Source: Azospirillum brasilense
Lineage (GTDB): Bacteria > Pseudomonadota > Alphaproteobacteria > Azospirillales > Azospirillaceae
DNA length: 64,000 bases
Reading direction: 5' to 3'
NCBI RefSeq assembly: GCF_008365405.1
Contig: NZ_QOKV01000016.1
Location: 96,873-160,872, forward strand
The first letter of the stretch is position 1. Each line of letters opens with the position of its first letter. A program made the position numbers and the translations under genes. The notes under the pieces were generated by a model. That model saw only the letters and a program-made list of their open reading frames with translations, was not told where the DNA came from and made no database searches. Positions 1-7,578 of the stretch are shown in pieces.

Positions 1-28
1 CGGCGCTCAAGCAGGGGTGATTTCGACC

Positions 29-457
29 ATGGCCGACGTGATCTTCTTCGAAAAGCCCGGCTGCGCCGGCAACAACCGCCAGAAGGCCCTGCTGGCGGAG
101 GCCGGGCACACCGTCCACGCCCGCGACCTGCTGTCCGAACCCTGGACGGCGGACCGCCTGCGCCCCTTCTTCGGCGACCGCCCGGTGGCCGAGTGGTTCA
201 ACCGCGCCGCCCCGGCGGTGAAGAGCGGGGAGGTCGATCCGGACGCGCTGGACGAGGCCGCCGCCCTGGCGCTGATGCTGAAGACGCCGCTGCTGATCCG
301 CCGCCCGCTGATGCAGGTCGGTGACCGTCGCGACTGCGGGTTCGAGGCGGAGCGGGTGGACGCCTGGATCGGCCTAGCCGCCGGCGCGCCGGAGGGCAAG
401 CTGGAAGGCTGCGCCCGCGCCGGGATGCCGCCCTGCCCACCACCCGCAAAGGGATGA
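29..457 (+). CDS. ArsC/Spx-like nitrogenase-associated protein (NifO-like)
   Basis: A 142-residue thioredoxin-fold protein of the ArsC/Spx type. It opens with a beta strand followed by EKPGCAGNNRQKALL, which is the position of the ArsC active-site cysteine, and later has the TPLLIRRPLM segment that is characteristic of the ArsC family. Proteins of this subgroup lie in nif clusters of many diazotrophs (NifO in Azotobacter is one), but their reaction is not known and arsenate reduction should not be assumed. The ATG at 29 is preferred over the GTG at 17 because GCAGGGG lies about 11 bases before it. The unit probably begins upstream of the window. Confidence is good for the family and modest for the role. 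Confidence 0.8.
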   Translation: MADVIFFEKPGCAGNNRQKALLAEAGHTVHARDLLSEPWTADRLRPFFGDRPVAEWFNRAAPAVKSGEVDPDALDEAAALALMLKTPLLIRRPLMQVGDRRDCGFEAERVDAWIGLAAGAPEGKLEGCARAGMPPCPPPAKG

Positions 458-532
458 CGGGACAACCCGGACTGTCGTAGGTTTGCCCCCGTCCTGTTTG
501 AAACCCGACATTTCAGCGATGGGGGCCGATCC

Positions 533-1300
533 ATGTGCGAACTCCTGGGCATGAGCGCCAACGTGCCCACGGACATCTGCTTCAGCTTTCGCGGCCTGAT
601 GCGCCGCGGCGGGCAGACCGGTCCGCACCGCGACGGCTGGGGCATCGCCTTCTACGAGGGGAAGGGCTGCCGCGCCTTCCACGACCCGGCGCCGAGCTGC
701 GAGTCGGAGATCGCGCGGCTGGTCAGCAGCTATTCGATCAAGTCCTGCGTGGTGATTTCCCACATCCGCCGCGCCAACCGCGGCCGGGTGTCGCTGGAGA
801 ACACCCACCCCTTCACGCGGGAGCTGTGGGGCCGCGTCTGGACCTTCGCGCACAACGGCCAGCTCAAGGGCATCAAGGACCGGACGCTGACCTTCTACGA
901 GCCGGTCGGGACGACGGACAGCGAGCACGCCTTCTGCTGGCTGCTCGACCAGATCCGCATGCAGTATCCGGAGCCGCCCAAGAGCAGCGGTGCCCTGATG
1001 CGGCTGATCCGCGACCTCGCCACCGACCTCGGCGGGCTTGGCGTCTTCAACATGCTGCTCAGCGACGGGCGGTACCTGTGGTGCCATTGCGCGACCAACC
1101 TCGCCTGGCTGACCCGCAAGGCCCCCTTCGGCCCGGCGACGCTGATCGACGAGGACATGAGCGTCGATTTCGCCAAGGAGACGACGCCCAACGACGTGGT
1201 GACGGTGGTCGCCACCCGCCCCCTGACCCGCGACGAGGATTGGACCGTCATGAAGGGCGGCGAGATGGTCGTGTTCAAGGGCGGCAATCGGGTGCGCTGA
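533..1300 (+). CDS. Class II glutamine amidotransferase (YafJ-like)
   Basis: A 255-residue stand-alone GATase class II (Ntn-hydrolase) domain. The start MCELLGMS puts the catalytic cysteine at position 2, exposed after removal of Met. HIRRANRG at about residues 80-87 and TFAHNGQL at about 104-111 are the usual glutamine-site and oxyanion-hole segments. There is no synthase domain, so the ammonia acceptor is unknown. It lies just downstream of the ArsC-like gene and about 1 kb from the end of the nif unit, so a link to nitrogen metabolism is possible but only inferred from position. The ATG is fixed by the need for Cys at position 2. Confidence 0.88.
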   Translation: MCELLGMSANVPTDICFSFRGLMRRGGQTGPHRDGWGIAFYEGKGCRAFHDPAPSCESEIARLVSSYSIKSCVVISHIRRANRGRVSLENTHPFTRELWGRVWTFAHNGQLKGIKDRTLTFYEPVGTTDSEHAFCWLLDQIRMQYPEPPKSSGALMRLIRDLATDLGGLGVFNMLLSDGRYLWCHCATNLAWLTRKAPFGPATLIDEDMSVDFAKETTPNDVVTVVATRPLTRDEDWTVMKGGEMVVFKGGNRVR

Positions 1301-1449
1301 CCGGGGATTGTTCTGATCTGTGCAACGAAGATTGGCGAAATCGGGGCTCAATCGATTGGCGTAAGCGGGCTTATGGTCACCTCCGAGACAAACCGAAGCG
1401 GTGACGGTGCCGGACCGGCGCCCCGCTTCCCGGACAGGAAGACGTGACC

Positions 1450-2076
1450 ATGAAGATCCTTCGCATCGACTCCAGCCCGCTGGGCGACGCCTCCGTTTCG
1501 CGCCAGCTCACCGGCTCCATCGTCGCGGCGCTGCTCCAGGCGACGCCGGACGCCGAGGTGTCCGCCCGCGACCTCACCGTCGCCCCGCCGGACCACCTGA
1601 CCGGCGAGCTGATGCAGGTCGTCAAGTTCCGCAACCTGGAGGGCCTGACCGCCCGCCAGCAGGAGGAGCTGGCCCTGACCGATGCGCTGGTCGACGAGTT
1701 CCTGGCCGCCGACGTCGTGGTGATCGGCGCCCCGATGTACAACTTCACGGTCCCGACCCAGCTCAAGGCCTGGATCGACCGCATCGCCCAGGCGGGCCGC
1801 ACCTTCCGCTACACCGAGACCGGCCCGGTCGGTCTGGCCGGCGGCAAGAAGGTCTACATCGCCTCGACCCGCGGCGGCGTCTACTCGACCAACGCGGCGA
1901 TGAGCGCGCTGGACCACCAGGAGGCCTTCCTGCGCACGGTTCTGGGCTTCCTGGGCGTCACCGACGTGACGGTGATCCGCGCCGAGGGCGTCGGCATGGG
2001 CTCGGATGCCCGCGCCAAGGCGCTGGCCGCCGCCCAGCAGGAGATCGACGCCCTGGCGACCCCCGTCGCGGCGTAA
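1450..2076 (+). CDS. azoR: FMN-dependent NADH-azoreductase
   Basis: A 208-residue flavodoxin-like quinone/azo reductase. MKILRIDSSPLGDASVSRQL is the N-terminal FMN-phosphate loop; GAPMYNFTVPTQLKAWID and ASTRGG are the conserved FMN and substrate segments of AzoR. It is expected to act as a cytoplasmic homodimer that reduces quinones and azo compounds with NADH. The ATG at 1450 is preferred to the GTG at 1444 because MKIL is the usual start in this family and GGAAGACG precedes it. It has its own upstream gap of about 150 bases and is followed by a composite palindrome pair. Confidence 0.9.
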   Translation: MKILRIDSSPLGDASVSRQLTGSIVAALLQATPDAEVSARDLTVAPPDHLTGELMQVVKFRNLEGLTARQQEELALTDALVDEFLAADVVVIGAPMYNFTVPTQLKAWIDRIAQAGRTFRYTETGPVGLAGGKKVYIASTRGGVYSTNAAMSALDHQEAFLRTVLGFLGVTDVTVIRAEGVGMGSDARAKALAAAQQEIDALATPVAA

Positions 2077-2089
2077 GGGACGTGGTGTT

Positions 2090-2228
2090 CCCTCTCCCGT
2101 CCCGGGAGAGGGAAGGGGCCCGCGCGATGCGCGGGAAGGGTGAGGGTGCGTTCAAGGATCAGTGCTTCGATCCTCGCACGACCCTCACCCGGCCCTTCGG
2201 GCCACCCTCTCCCGGGGCGGGAGAGGGG
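2090..2228. repeat. Composite inverted pair of GC-rich palindromes (REP/BIME-like), copy 1
   Basis: The left element is CCCTCTCCCG/CGGGAGAGGG (2090-2112) and the right element is the same palindrome with a slightly different centre (2205-2228). Between them lie two further short hairpins and the matched pair GGGTGAGGGT / ACCCTCACCC, so the whole unit of about 139 bases is one nested inverted repeat. It sits between the convergent azoR and SIR2-like genes, where it could end both transcripts. The same architecture recurs at 10247-10386 and 26486-26627. Confidence 0.85.
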
Positions 2229-2235
2229 CTTTTCG

Positions 2236-3111
2236 TCACGCCCCCATCGCTTCCGCGATCCGCCGGATCGCCTCGTCCAGAGGCAGGTCGAGGCGGGTGA
2301 TGTTCTGCAGCTCCAGGAAGCGCGCCTCGTTCTTCGACAGCTCGCCCTCGATCACCGCCCAGTGCTTGTCCGACGAGCGCTTGGCGATCTGGCGGGCGAA
2401 GGTGCGCTGGATTTCCTGGTCGAAGCGGCAGCCGAGATAGAGAAAGCTCCGGCCCGCCCGGCGCTCCTGTACGACGGCGGGAATCGGCGTCTGGATGTCG
2501 ATCTCCGTCAGGATCTCGACGAAGTCGCTGTCGGAAATCAGGTAGTTCCCCGCCGGGCTCGCACTGCCCGACGGCTTGTAGAGCAGGGTCTCCCAGACCG
2601 ACGCCGCCGCGGCCTCGACCTCCGCTCCGCCCGGCGCGTAGTATTTCACCCATTCGCCGACGCCCTGCGGGTGGGACAGGCCCTGGATCTGGCCCCAGCT
2701 CCGGTCCGGAGCGGCAGTCAGCAGGCTTTCCAGCGTGTTGTCGTACCAGACATCGACGATCATCGGCGGGGCGGGCAAGGAAGCCAGCCACGCGTGGACC
2801 GGCGTGGCCGGGACCTCGCGCTTGAAGATCTCGTTCAGGATGCCGTCCAGCGTCTTGCGGTGGCGCCGCGATTCGATGAACTGGGCGACGGCGGGCAGCT
2901 GGCTGCGGATGCGGCCCGGAGCGGCGACCTTGGCGTTCAGCCGCTGCGCCAGTTCCAGCGAGGTGCGCGGGATCGGGCAGTCGGCCTCCGGCAGCAGCGC
3001 GAAGGCGCCCGGCCCGAGATAGGGCACCACGCCCCGCGCCTTCAGCGCCGCGGCGATGTCCGCGATGATGGTGTCGGTGTCCGTGCTGTCGATGACGGCG
3101 GTGTCGGTCAT
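2236..3111 (-). CDS. SIR2-like domain protein at the end of the nif unit
   Basis: A 291-residue protein whose ends look like the SIR2_2 family: VVPYLGPGAF at residues 28-37 in the place of the NAD-binding glycine loop, and FLYLGCRFDQEI near residue 225 resembling the family's late 'fvGfSl-D' strand-loop. It lacks the histidine and zinc cysteines of true sirtuins, so deacetylation is unlikely; NAD or a nucleotide derivative may be bound or hydrolysed. It is the last gene of the leftward nif series, 109 bases after the DegT-like gene, with a hairpin in the gap. Family call is moderate; function is unknown. Confidence 0.7.
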   Translation of the reverse strand: MTDTAVIDSTDTDTIIADIAAALKARGVVPYLGPGAFALLPEADCPIPRTSLELAQRLNAKVAAPGRIRSQLPAVAQFIESRRHRKTLDGILNEIFKREVPATPVHAWLASLPAPPMIVDVWYDNTLESLLTAAPDRSWGQIQGLSHPQGVGEWVKYYAPGGAEVEAAAASVWETLLYKPSGSASPAGNYLISDSDFVEILTEIDIQTPIPAVVQERRAGRSFLYLGCRFDQEIQRTFARQIAKRSSDKHWAVIEGELSKNEARFLELQNITRLDLPLDEAIRRIAEAMGA

Positions 3112-3169
3112 GCTAACCCCGTTCGGCTGGGTGGCGCGGCGGTTGTGCCGGCCCTTGCCCCCTCCCTGA

Positions 3170-3194
3170 CCCTCCCCCGCTGGGCGGGGGAGGG
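3170..3194. repeat. GC-rich palindrome between degT-like and SIR2-like genes
   Basis: CCCTCCCCCGC, a 3-base loop and GCGGGGGAGGG form an 11-bp perfect stem. It is a single element of the second palindrome class in this window (compare 34015-34130 and 24742-24767). It may weaken read-through into the SIR2-like gene or stabilise the upstream mRNA. Confidence 0.75.
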
Positions 3195-3220
3195 GAGTGG
3201 CGCAGGGGAAGGAAAATTGC

Positions 3221-4402
3221 TTACAAATAGATCGCCGCGCCCGCCCCCGTGTTGACGGTGGCGTCCTTCAGCGTGTCCACGATGAACTGCACCTCGTCGG
3301 CGGTGACCTTGTGGTGCAGCGGCAGAGCCAGCACGCGGTCGACCGTCTTCTGGCAGACCGGGCAGTCGGCCCGGCTGGCGCCGCGCTCCTGGTAATATTG
3401 CTGGGTGTAGAGCGCCTGCCCGTAGTCCGACGCCTCGACGTCGTGCGTCGCCAAGTCCTCCAGCACCGCCTTGCGCCCCGAGGCGGTGAAGCGGGTGCCG
3501 AGGTGGACGGCGTAGACCATCGGGTGCACGTCGTCGGCGCCCGGCCCCTTGTAGGGCGGCTTGATGCCCTCGAAGGAGGCCATGGCCGCCTCGTAGTGGG
3601 CGACCACCTCCCGGCGCTTCGCCAGGATCTCTGGCAGGCGCTTCAACTGGACGAGGCCGAGCGCGGCGGTCAGGTTGCTCATGCCCGCCTGGAAGGGAAT
3701 GGTGCGGGTGATGACCACCGTGTTGCGGTGCTCCATCTCGCGCCGGCGCAGGTAGCGGAGCTGGTGGGCGAGGTTGCGGTCGTCGGTGACGATCATCCCG
3801 CCTTCGCCGGTCACCAGCACGCCGGGTTCGGAGAAGTCGAAGACCGCGCAGTCGCCGAAGCTGCCGACCAGCTTCCCCTTGTAGGAGGAGCCGATGGCCT
3901 CGGTCGAATCCTCGATCAGGATCAGCCCCTTGTCGGTGGCGAGCGCTCGCAGCTCGTCCCAGTGGGCGGGGTGGCCGTTGACGTTGCCGGCCAGGATGGC
4001 CTTGGTCCGCGGCGTGATCTTGGCCTCGGCTTTCGCCGGGTTGATGGTGTGCTGCCAGTAGTCGATGTCGACGAAGACCGGCTCCGCGCCGGCCAGCGCG
4101 ATGGCGTGCTGCACCTGATGCCAGCCGAAGGGGGAGCAGAGAACCTCGTCCCCCGGCCCGATGCCGTAAGCCTTGAGCACCATCAGCGTGGCGATGGTGC
4201 CGCTGGACACCGCGACCGCGTGGGCGCGGCCGAGCCAGGCGGCGAAGGCGTTCTCGAACCCCTCCGTCATCCGCCCGTCGCTGAGGCTGCCGGAGGTGAG
4301 GATGCGGCTGATGACCGCCACCTCCGCCTCCGAAATGTCCGGATCGATCAGCGGGATGTAGTCGCCGAGTTCGCCGTCCTGGTCGTCTTCGGGCATCGTC
4401 AT
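3221..4402 (-). CDS. DegT/DnrJ/EryC1-fold protein lacking the PLP lysine
   Basis: 393 residues with full-length DegT/DnrJ/EryC1/StrS aminotransferase architecture: TSGSLSDG near 36-43, the phosphate-cup SSGTIA at 67-72, IEDSTEAIG at 163-171 with the PLP-pyridine Asp165, TGEGGMIVT at 198-206, and a C-terminal CPVCQKT...LPLHHKVT. In active members a lysine lies four residues before the TGEGG motif (…K-N-L-x-T-G-E-G-G); here the segment is DFSEPGVLVTGEGG, so that position is Gly194 and no lysine is nearby. A normal Schiff-base transaminase is therefore unlikely. Its place in the nif unit, 14 bases after the small ORF, suggests a binding or scaffold role. ATG at 4402 has GAGGAT before it. Confidence 0.85.
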   Translation of the reverse strand: MTMPEDDQDGELGDYIPLIDPDISEAEVAVISRILTSGSLSDGRMTEGFENAFAAWLGRAHAVAVSSGTIATLMVLKAYGIGPGDEVLCSPFGWHQVQHAIALAGAEPVFVDIDYWQHTINPAKAEAKITPRTKAILAGNVNGHPAHWDELRALATDKGLILIEDSTEAIGSSYKGKLVGSFGDCAVFDFSEPGVLVTGEGGMIVTDDRNLAHQLRYLRRREMEHRNTVVITRTIPFQAGMSNLTAALGLVQLKRLPEILAKRREVVAHYEAAMASFEGIKPPYKGPGADDVHPMVYAVHLGTRFTASGRKAVLEDLATHDVEASDYGQALYTQQYYQERGASRADCPVCQKTVDRVLALPLHHKVTADEVQFIVDTLKDATVNTGAGAAIYL

Positions 4403-4416
4403 TCCGCGATCCTCAT

Positions 4417-4701
4417 TCAGTCGTCCTCGTCCCGTTGCGCGATCACCACGCCGGTCGCCGTCTCCGGCTTGTTGGTGATGAGCCAGCAATGGTTGGTGCC
4501 GTCCACGAGGTAGAGGTTGAAGCCGGGTTCCTCCCGGAAGGCGTCCTCCGCCATCACCGCGGCGTGCGCCCCGGTGACGTTGGACAGGTCCGGGTTCGCC
4601 TCGCGCACGGCGCGGACCACGGCGTCGAGCCGGGTGCCCTCCGCGAAGAGGCTGCCGGCCAGGGCGGCGATGGCGTCGATCCGTTCCGGGGACAGGGCCA
4701 T
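4417..4701 (-). CDS. Small nif-associated protein of unknown function
   Basis: A 94-residue cytoplasmic protein (start MALSPERIDAIAALAGSLFA) with a helical N-terminal half and a C-terminal half containing FNLYLVDGTNHCWLITNKP, which reads like a small beta sheet. I do not recognise a characterised function; it may belong to a DUF found only beside nif genes (possibly DUF6129, not verified). It starts 5 bases after the nifT stop, with GGAG inside the end of nifT as its ribosome site, and ends 14 bases before the DegT-like gene, so co-translation with nifT is likely. Confidence 0.7.
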   Translation of the reverse strand: MALSPERIDAIAALAGSLFAEGTRLDAVVRAVREANPDLSNVTGAHAAVMAEDAFREEPGFNLYLVDGTNHCWLITNKPETATGVVIAQRDEDD

Positions 4702-4706
4702 GGCGG

Positions 4707-4916
4707 TCACTCCGCGCCGCGCTTCTTGGCCTCGACGGTGATGGGCAGGCGGGTGTCCGCCGGCATCTCCGGCAGGTCCAGCGTCCAGCCGTTGGCGACC
4801 TTGACCCAGCCGCCCCACAGGCTCGGCTTCTCCATCTCGGTGATGGGCTCCTCCAGGTCCTTCTTGGCGACGTAGATCGTGTATTGCTCACCGGCCTTGC
4901 GCACCATCACCTTCAT
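4707..4916 (-). CDS. nifT: Nitrogen fixation protein NifT/FixU
   Basis: A 69-residue protein with the NifT/FixU family pattern: MKVMVRKAGEQYTIYVAKKD at the start, then ITEMEKPSLWGGWVKVANGW with the conserved W-G-G-W and the short hydrophobic C-terminal strand. NifT is widespread in nif operons and appears dispensable in the species tested; its precise role is not known. It lies 38 bases after nifS, with GGAGAG before its ATG. Confidence 0.88.
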   Translation of the reverse strand: MKVMVRKAGEQYTIYVAKKDLEEPITEMEKPSLWGGWVKVANGWTLDLPEMPADTRLPITVEAKKRGAE

Positions 4917-4954
4917 GTCACTCTCCAGTCGTCGTGTTCTTGGCTGTCGTTTGG

Positions 4955-6106
4955 TCAGGCCGCGATCCGCGCGTAGAGCGCGGGAAACTCGTTGATGACC
5001 GATTCCACCTCTTCCGCCGTGCTGCAGCGGCTGAGGGAGAAGCGCAGGCTGGCCGCGGCCTCCGCCGGGGTCAGGCCCATGGCGGTCAGGACGTGGCTCG
5101 GTTCGTTGCCGCCGGACGCACAGGCCGCCCCCATGGAGACGGCGATGCCGGCACGGTCGAGCCGCATCAGCAGTTCCTCCGCGTCCAGCGGGCGGCCCTG
5201 CGGGTCGGCGAAGCGGATGTTGCTGGTGTTGGACAGGCGGGCCGCCCCTTCGCCGTTGACCCGGCTGCCCGGCCAGGCGGCGAGCACGCCGCGCTCCAGC
5301 CGGTCGCGCAGGATCGCCATGCCACCGGCCTCCGCCACCGTGGCGGCGGCGCGGTCGGCGGCCATGCCGAAGCCGACGATGGCCGGCACATTCTCCGTCC
5401 CGCCGCGGCGGTGGCGCTCCTGATGGCCGTGGATCAGCGGGGCGAAGGGCACGCCCTTGCGGATGAAGAGGGCGCCGATGCCCTTCGGCCCGTGCATCTT
5501 GTGGGCGGACAGGGTCAGCAGGTCGGCGTTCACCGCGTCGACCCGGATCGGCAGCCGCCCGGCGGCCTGCACCGCGTCGGTGTGGAACAGGGCGCCGCGC
5601 GCCTGGGCGATGTCGGCGGCGGCGCCGACCGGCTGGATCGCCCCGATCTCGTTGTTCGCCCATAGGACGGAGACCAGCGCCGTGTCGGGCGTCACCGCGT
5701 CGCGCAGGTCGGACAGCGCGATGGTGCCGGTGCCGTCCACCGGCAGGACGGTGACCCGCCAGCCCTGCCGTTCCAGATCCTTCGCCAGCATCAGCGTCGA
5801 GGGATGCTCGATCGCCGTGGTGACGAGGTGGCGGCGCTCCGGACGCTCCGCCGCGACAGCGCGCAGCGTGCCGAGCAGGGCCGTGTGGTTGGCCTCCGTC
5901 GCACTGGCGGTGAAGAGGATGTCCGCCGCCTTCGCGCCGACCAGCGCCGCCACCTGGGCGCGCGCCTCGCCCACCGCCCGCTTGGCCGCCATGCCGGCGG
6001 CGTGCGGGCTGGAGGGGTTGCCGAACTCCCCGGACAGGTGGGGCAGCATCGCCTCCCGCACCTCGGGCGCCAGCGGGGTCGTCGCGTTGTTGTCGAGATA
6101 GATCAT
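4955..6106 (-). CDS. nifS: Nitrogenase-dedicated cysteine desulfurase NifS
   Basis: 383 residues. PLP-dependent class V aminotransferase fold: SATEANHTAL holds the cofactor-binding ATEAN, SAHKMHGPKG carries the Schiff-base Lys203, and MGAACASGGNEPSHVL carries the catalytic Cys329 on the mobile loop of group I desulfurases. It removes sulfur from L-cysteine for the Fe-S clusters that NifB and nitrogenase need. It sits between nifZ and nifT in the leftward nif unit. A second desulfurase gene (51014-52126) lies in the housekeeping Fe-S cluster. The start MIYLDNNATTPL is canonical. Confidence 0.95.
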   Translation of the reverse strand: MIYLDNNATTPLAPEVREAMLPHLSGEFGNPSSPHAAGMAAKRAVGEARAQVAALVGAKAADILFTASATEANHTALLGTLRAVAAERPERRHLVTTAIEHPSTLMLAKDLERQGWRVTVLPVDGTGTIALSDLRDAVTPDTALVSVLWANNEIGAIQPVGAAADIAQARGALFHTDAVQAAGRLPIRVDAVNADLLTLSAHKMHGPKGIGALFIRKGVPFAPLIHGHQERHRRGGTENVPAIVGFGMAADRAAATVAEAGGMAILRDRLERGVLAAWPGSRVNGEGAARLSNTSNIRFADPQGRPLDAEELLMRLDRAGIAVSMGAACASGGNEPSHVLTAMGLTPAEAAASLRFSLSRCSTAEEVESVINEFPALYARIAA

Positions 6107-6140
6107 GGGTCCATCGCAGGCCGTGGCACGGAGGAGGCGG

Positions 6141-6452
6141 TCAGTCCATCACGCCGGGAACGCCGCGGCGGCGGCCGTCGGCGGGCGTGATCTCCTCCTC
6201 CAGGCAGCCGACGACGACTCCGGCCGGGAACTCCACCAGATAGACGGGGATTTGCGTGCCCTCGGCGTGGCCGATGCGCACGATGGTGCCGGGCGTGCCC
6301 TTCGGGGCGAGCAGCGCGCCGTCCTCGGCGTTGGGGTGGCTGCCGTCGTTGTGGAGGTCCACCGCGGCAACGACTGCCAGACCCCAGTCGTAGAGCGGTT
6401 CGCGGGGCGGGATGAAGCCGGGCTTCTTCGCTTCGGTGACGGCGTCGCTCAT
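6141..6452 (-). CDS. nifZ: NifZ-domain protein (second of two, C-terminal-type)
   Basis: A 103-residue protein with one NifZ domain: NDGSHPNAEDGALLAPKGTP, then IPVYLVEFPAGVVVGCLEEE. This is like the second half of the longer NifZ of Azotobacter, which carries two such halves in one chain. NifZ assists formation of the second P-cluster of the MoFe protein. ATG at 6452 is chosen because AAGGAG lies 8 bases before it; the in-frame ATG at 6479 has no such site and overlaps the preceding gene. Confidence 0.85.
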   Translation of the reverse strand: MSDAVTEAKKPGFIPPREPLYDWGLAVVAAVDLHNDGSHPNAEDGALLAPKGTPGTIVRIGHAEGTQIPVYLVEFPAGVVVGCLEEEITPADGRRRGVPGVMD

Positions 6453-6475
6453 CGCGTGCTCCTTAGGCAAAAAGG

Positions 6476-6772
6476 TCATTGCGGGTCGTTGCAGCGGGCG
6501 TCGACCAGTTCGAGTTCCTTGGCGCGCATGCCGACGATGATGCGCTTCTCGTAAAAATCGATTCCGTAGATGTAATACATCTGCAGGTAGGTGCCGATCG
6601 ACTTCACATAGCCGATGTCCCCGGTGCGGATCAGGAAGTCGCCCATCGGGCGTCCGGGATAGGTGCCGTCGTTGCGCACGTCGCGAAGCGCGCGGACTTT
6701 CTGGCCCTCCTCGAAGGCGGGGCGGTCTTCCAGTTCGATCGGTTCGTTCGGATCGCGGGCGCGCTCGCGCAT
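6476..6772 (-). CDS. nifZ: NifZ-domain protein (first of two, N-terminal-type)
   Basis: A 98-residue protein with the classic NifZ pattern FEEGQKVRALRDVRNDGTYP, then GDIGYVKSIGTYLQMYYIYG and KRIIVGMRAKELEL. Together with the following gene it makes up the two halves of a long NifZ, here as separate proteins 23 bases apart. AAGGAG stands 7 bases before the ATG at 6772. It follows the LRV gene by 32 bases. Confidence 0.88.
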   Translation of the reverse strand: MRERARDPNEPIELEDRPAFEEGQKVRALRDVRNDGTYPGRPMGDFLIRTGDIGYVKSIGTYLQMYYIYGIDFYEKRIIVGMRAKELELVDARCNDPQ

Positions 6773-6804
6773 TCGGTGCTCCTTGCTCCGGTCAGTCGGG
6801 GGCG

Positions 6805-7578
6805 TCAATCGGGGATCAGGTCACCGGTGGCGGGCAGTCCGGCGCGGCGCTTCTGCGCCACGGTGCGGACATCGTCCACCGGGTCCTCGGTCAGCGGGGC
6901 GAGGTCTTCGGGCGGCAGGCGGCTGGCGACGACGAAGCGCACGCACCAGTCGGCGTCGCGGATCAGGGCTGCCAGCTTTTCCGGCGGCAGGCGGCGGGCG
7001 ACGACCATGCGCACGCGGGCGCTGTCGTCCCAGGCCATGCTCATCAGCCAGTCCAGCCCGATGCGGTTGGCGACCTCCAGCCGGATTTCCGGGTCCTCGT
7101 CGTGCATCATCGCCGGCAGCATGCCCTCGGGCACGCGGCGGGCGACGCGCAGGCGCACGGAGTAATCGGGGTCGCGCATCAGCGGCGAGAGGTCGGCGTC
7201 CTCCAGCCGGGAGGCGACGGCGATGCGCACCTCGCGGTCGGGGTCGCCGCGCATCTTCAGCAGCAGGCGGCGGGGCAGGCGGCGGGCGACGGCGGCGCGC
7301 ACCGTCTCGTCCGGGTCGTCCATCAGCCGCGGCACGATGAAAATCGGCGCGAAGCGGGCGGCGTTGGCGCGGACCTCGAAATAGGGATGGTCGAGATGCT
7401 CGCCGGCCAGATCGTCGTTCCATTGGAAGAAGCGCTGGATGCGCTTGGCGTAGCGGTCCTGCACGCAGGCGCGCAGCGGTTCGCAGCGCCCCTCGGCCAG
7501 ACGGTCGCGGCAGGCGCAGCCGTCGCAATCGACGGGGTTGCCCAGCCAGTCCAGCGCCTTGTCGATGTCGTCGCTCAT
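6805..7578 (-). CDS. LRV (leucine-rich-repeat-variant) Fe-S protein
   Basis: 257 residues. A small cysteine-rich N-terminal domain (Cys18, 21, 23, 32, 38) is followed from about residue 50 by some eight repeats of about 24 residues with the pattern D-x-x-x-x-V-R-x-x-V-A-x-R-L-P. This is the arrangement of the Azotobacter vinelandii LRV protein, whose crystal structure shows a 4Fe-4S domain joined to a right-handed helical repeat solenoid. It is coded near nifB in several diazotrophs; its role is unknown, with protein docking the usual guess. The start overlaps the TPR gene stop by four bases. Confidence 0.9.
   Translation of the reverse strand: MSDDIDKALDWLGNPVDCDGCACRDRLAEGRCEPLRACVQDRYAKRIQRFFQWNDDLAGEHLDHPYFEVRANAARFAPIFIVPRLMDDPDETVRAAVARRLPRRLLLKMRGDPDREVRIAVASRLEDADLSPLMRDPDYSVRLRVARRVPEGMLPAMMHDEDPEIRLEVANRIGLDWLMSMAWDDSARVRMVVARRLPPEKLAALIRDADWCVRFVVASRLPPEDLAPLTEDPVDDVRTVAQKRRAGLPATGDLIPD

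Noticed and set aside
495..510. TGT-N10-ACA (TGTTTGAAACCCGACA) before the amidotransferase gene
   Set aside because: It fits the NifA pattern but lies only 23 bases before the start codon, no -24/-12 element is near, and about this many matches are expected by chance in 64 kb.
3197..4513. Long + strand frame opposite the DegT-like gene
   Set aside because: Shadow frame; the opposite strand has clear DegT motifs.
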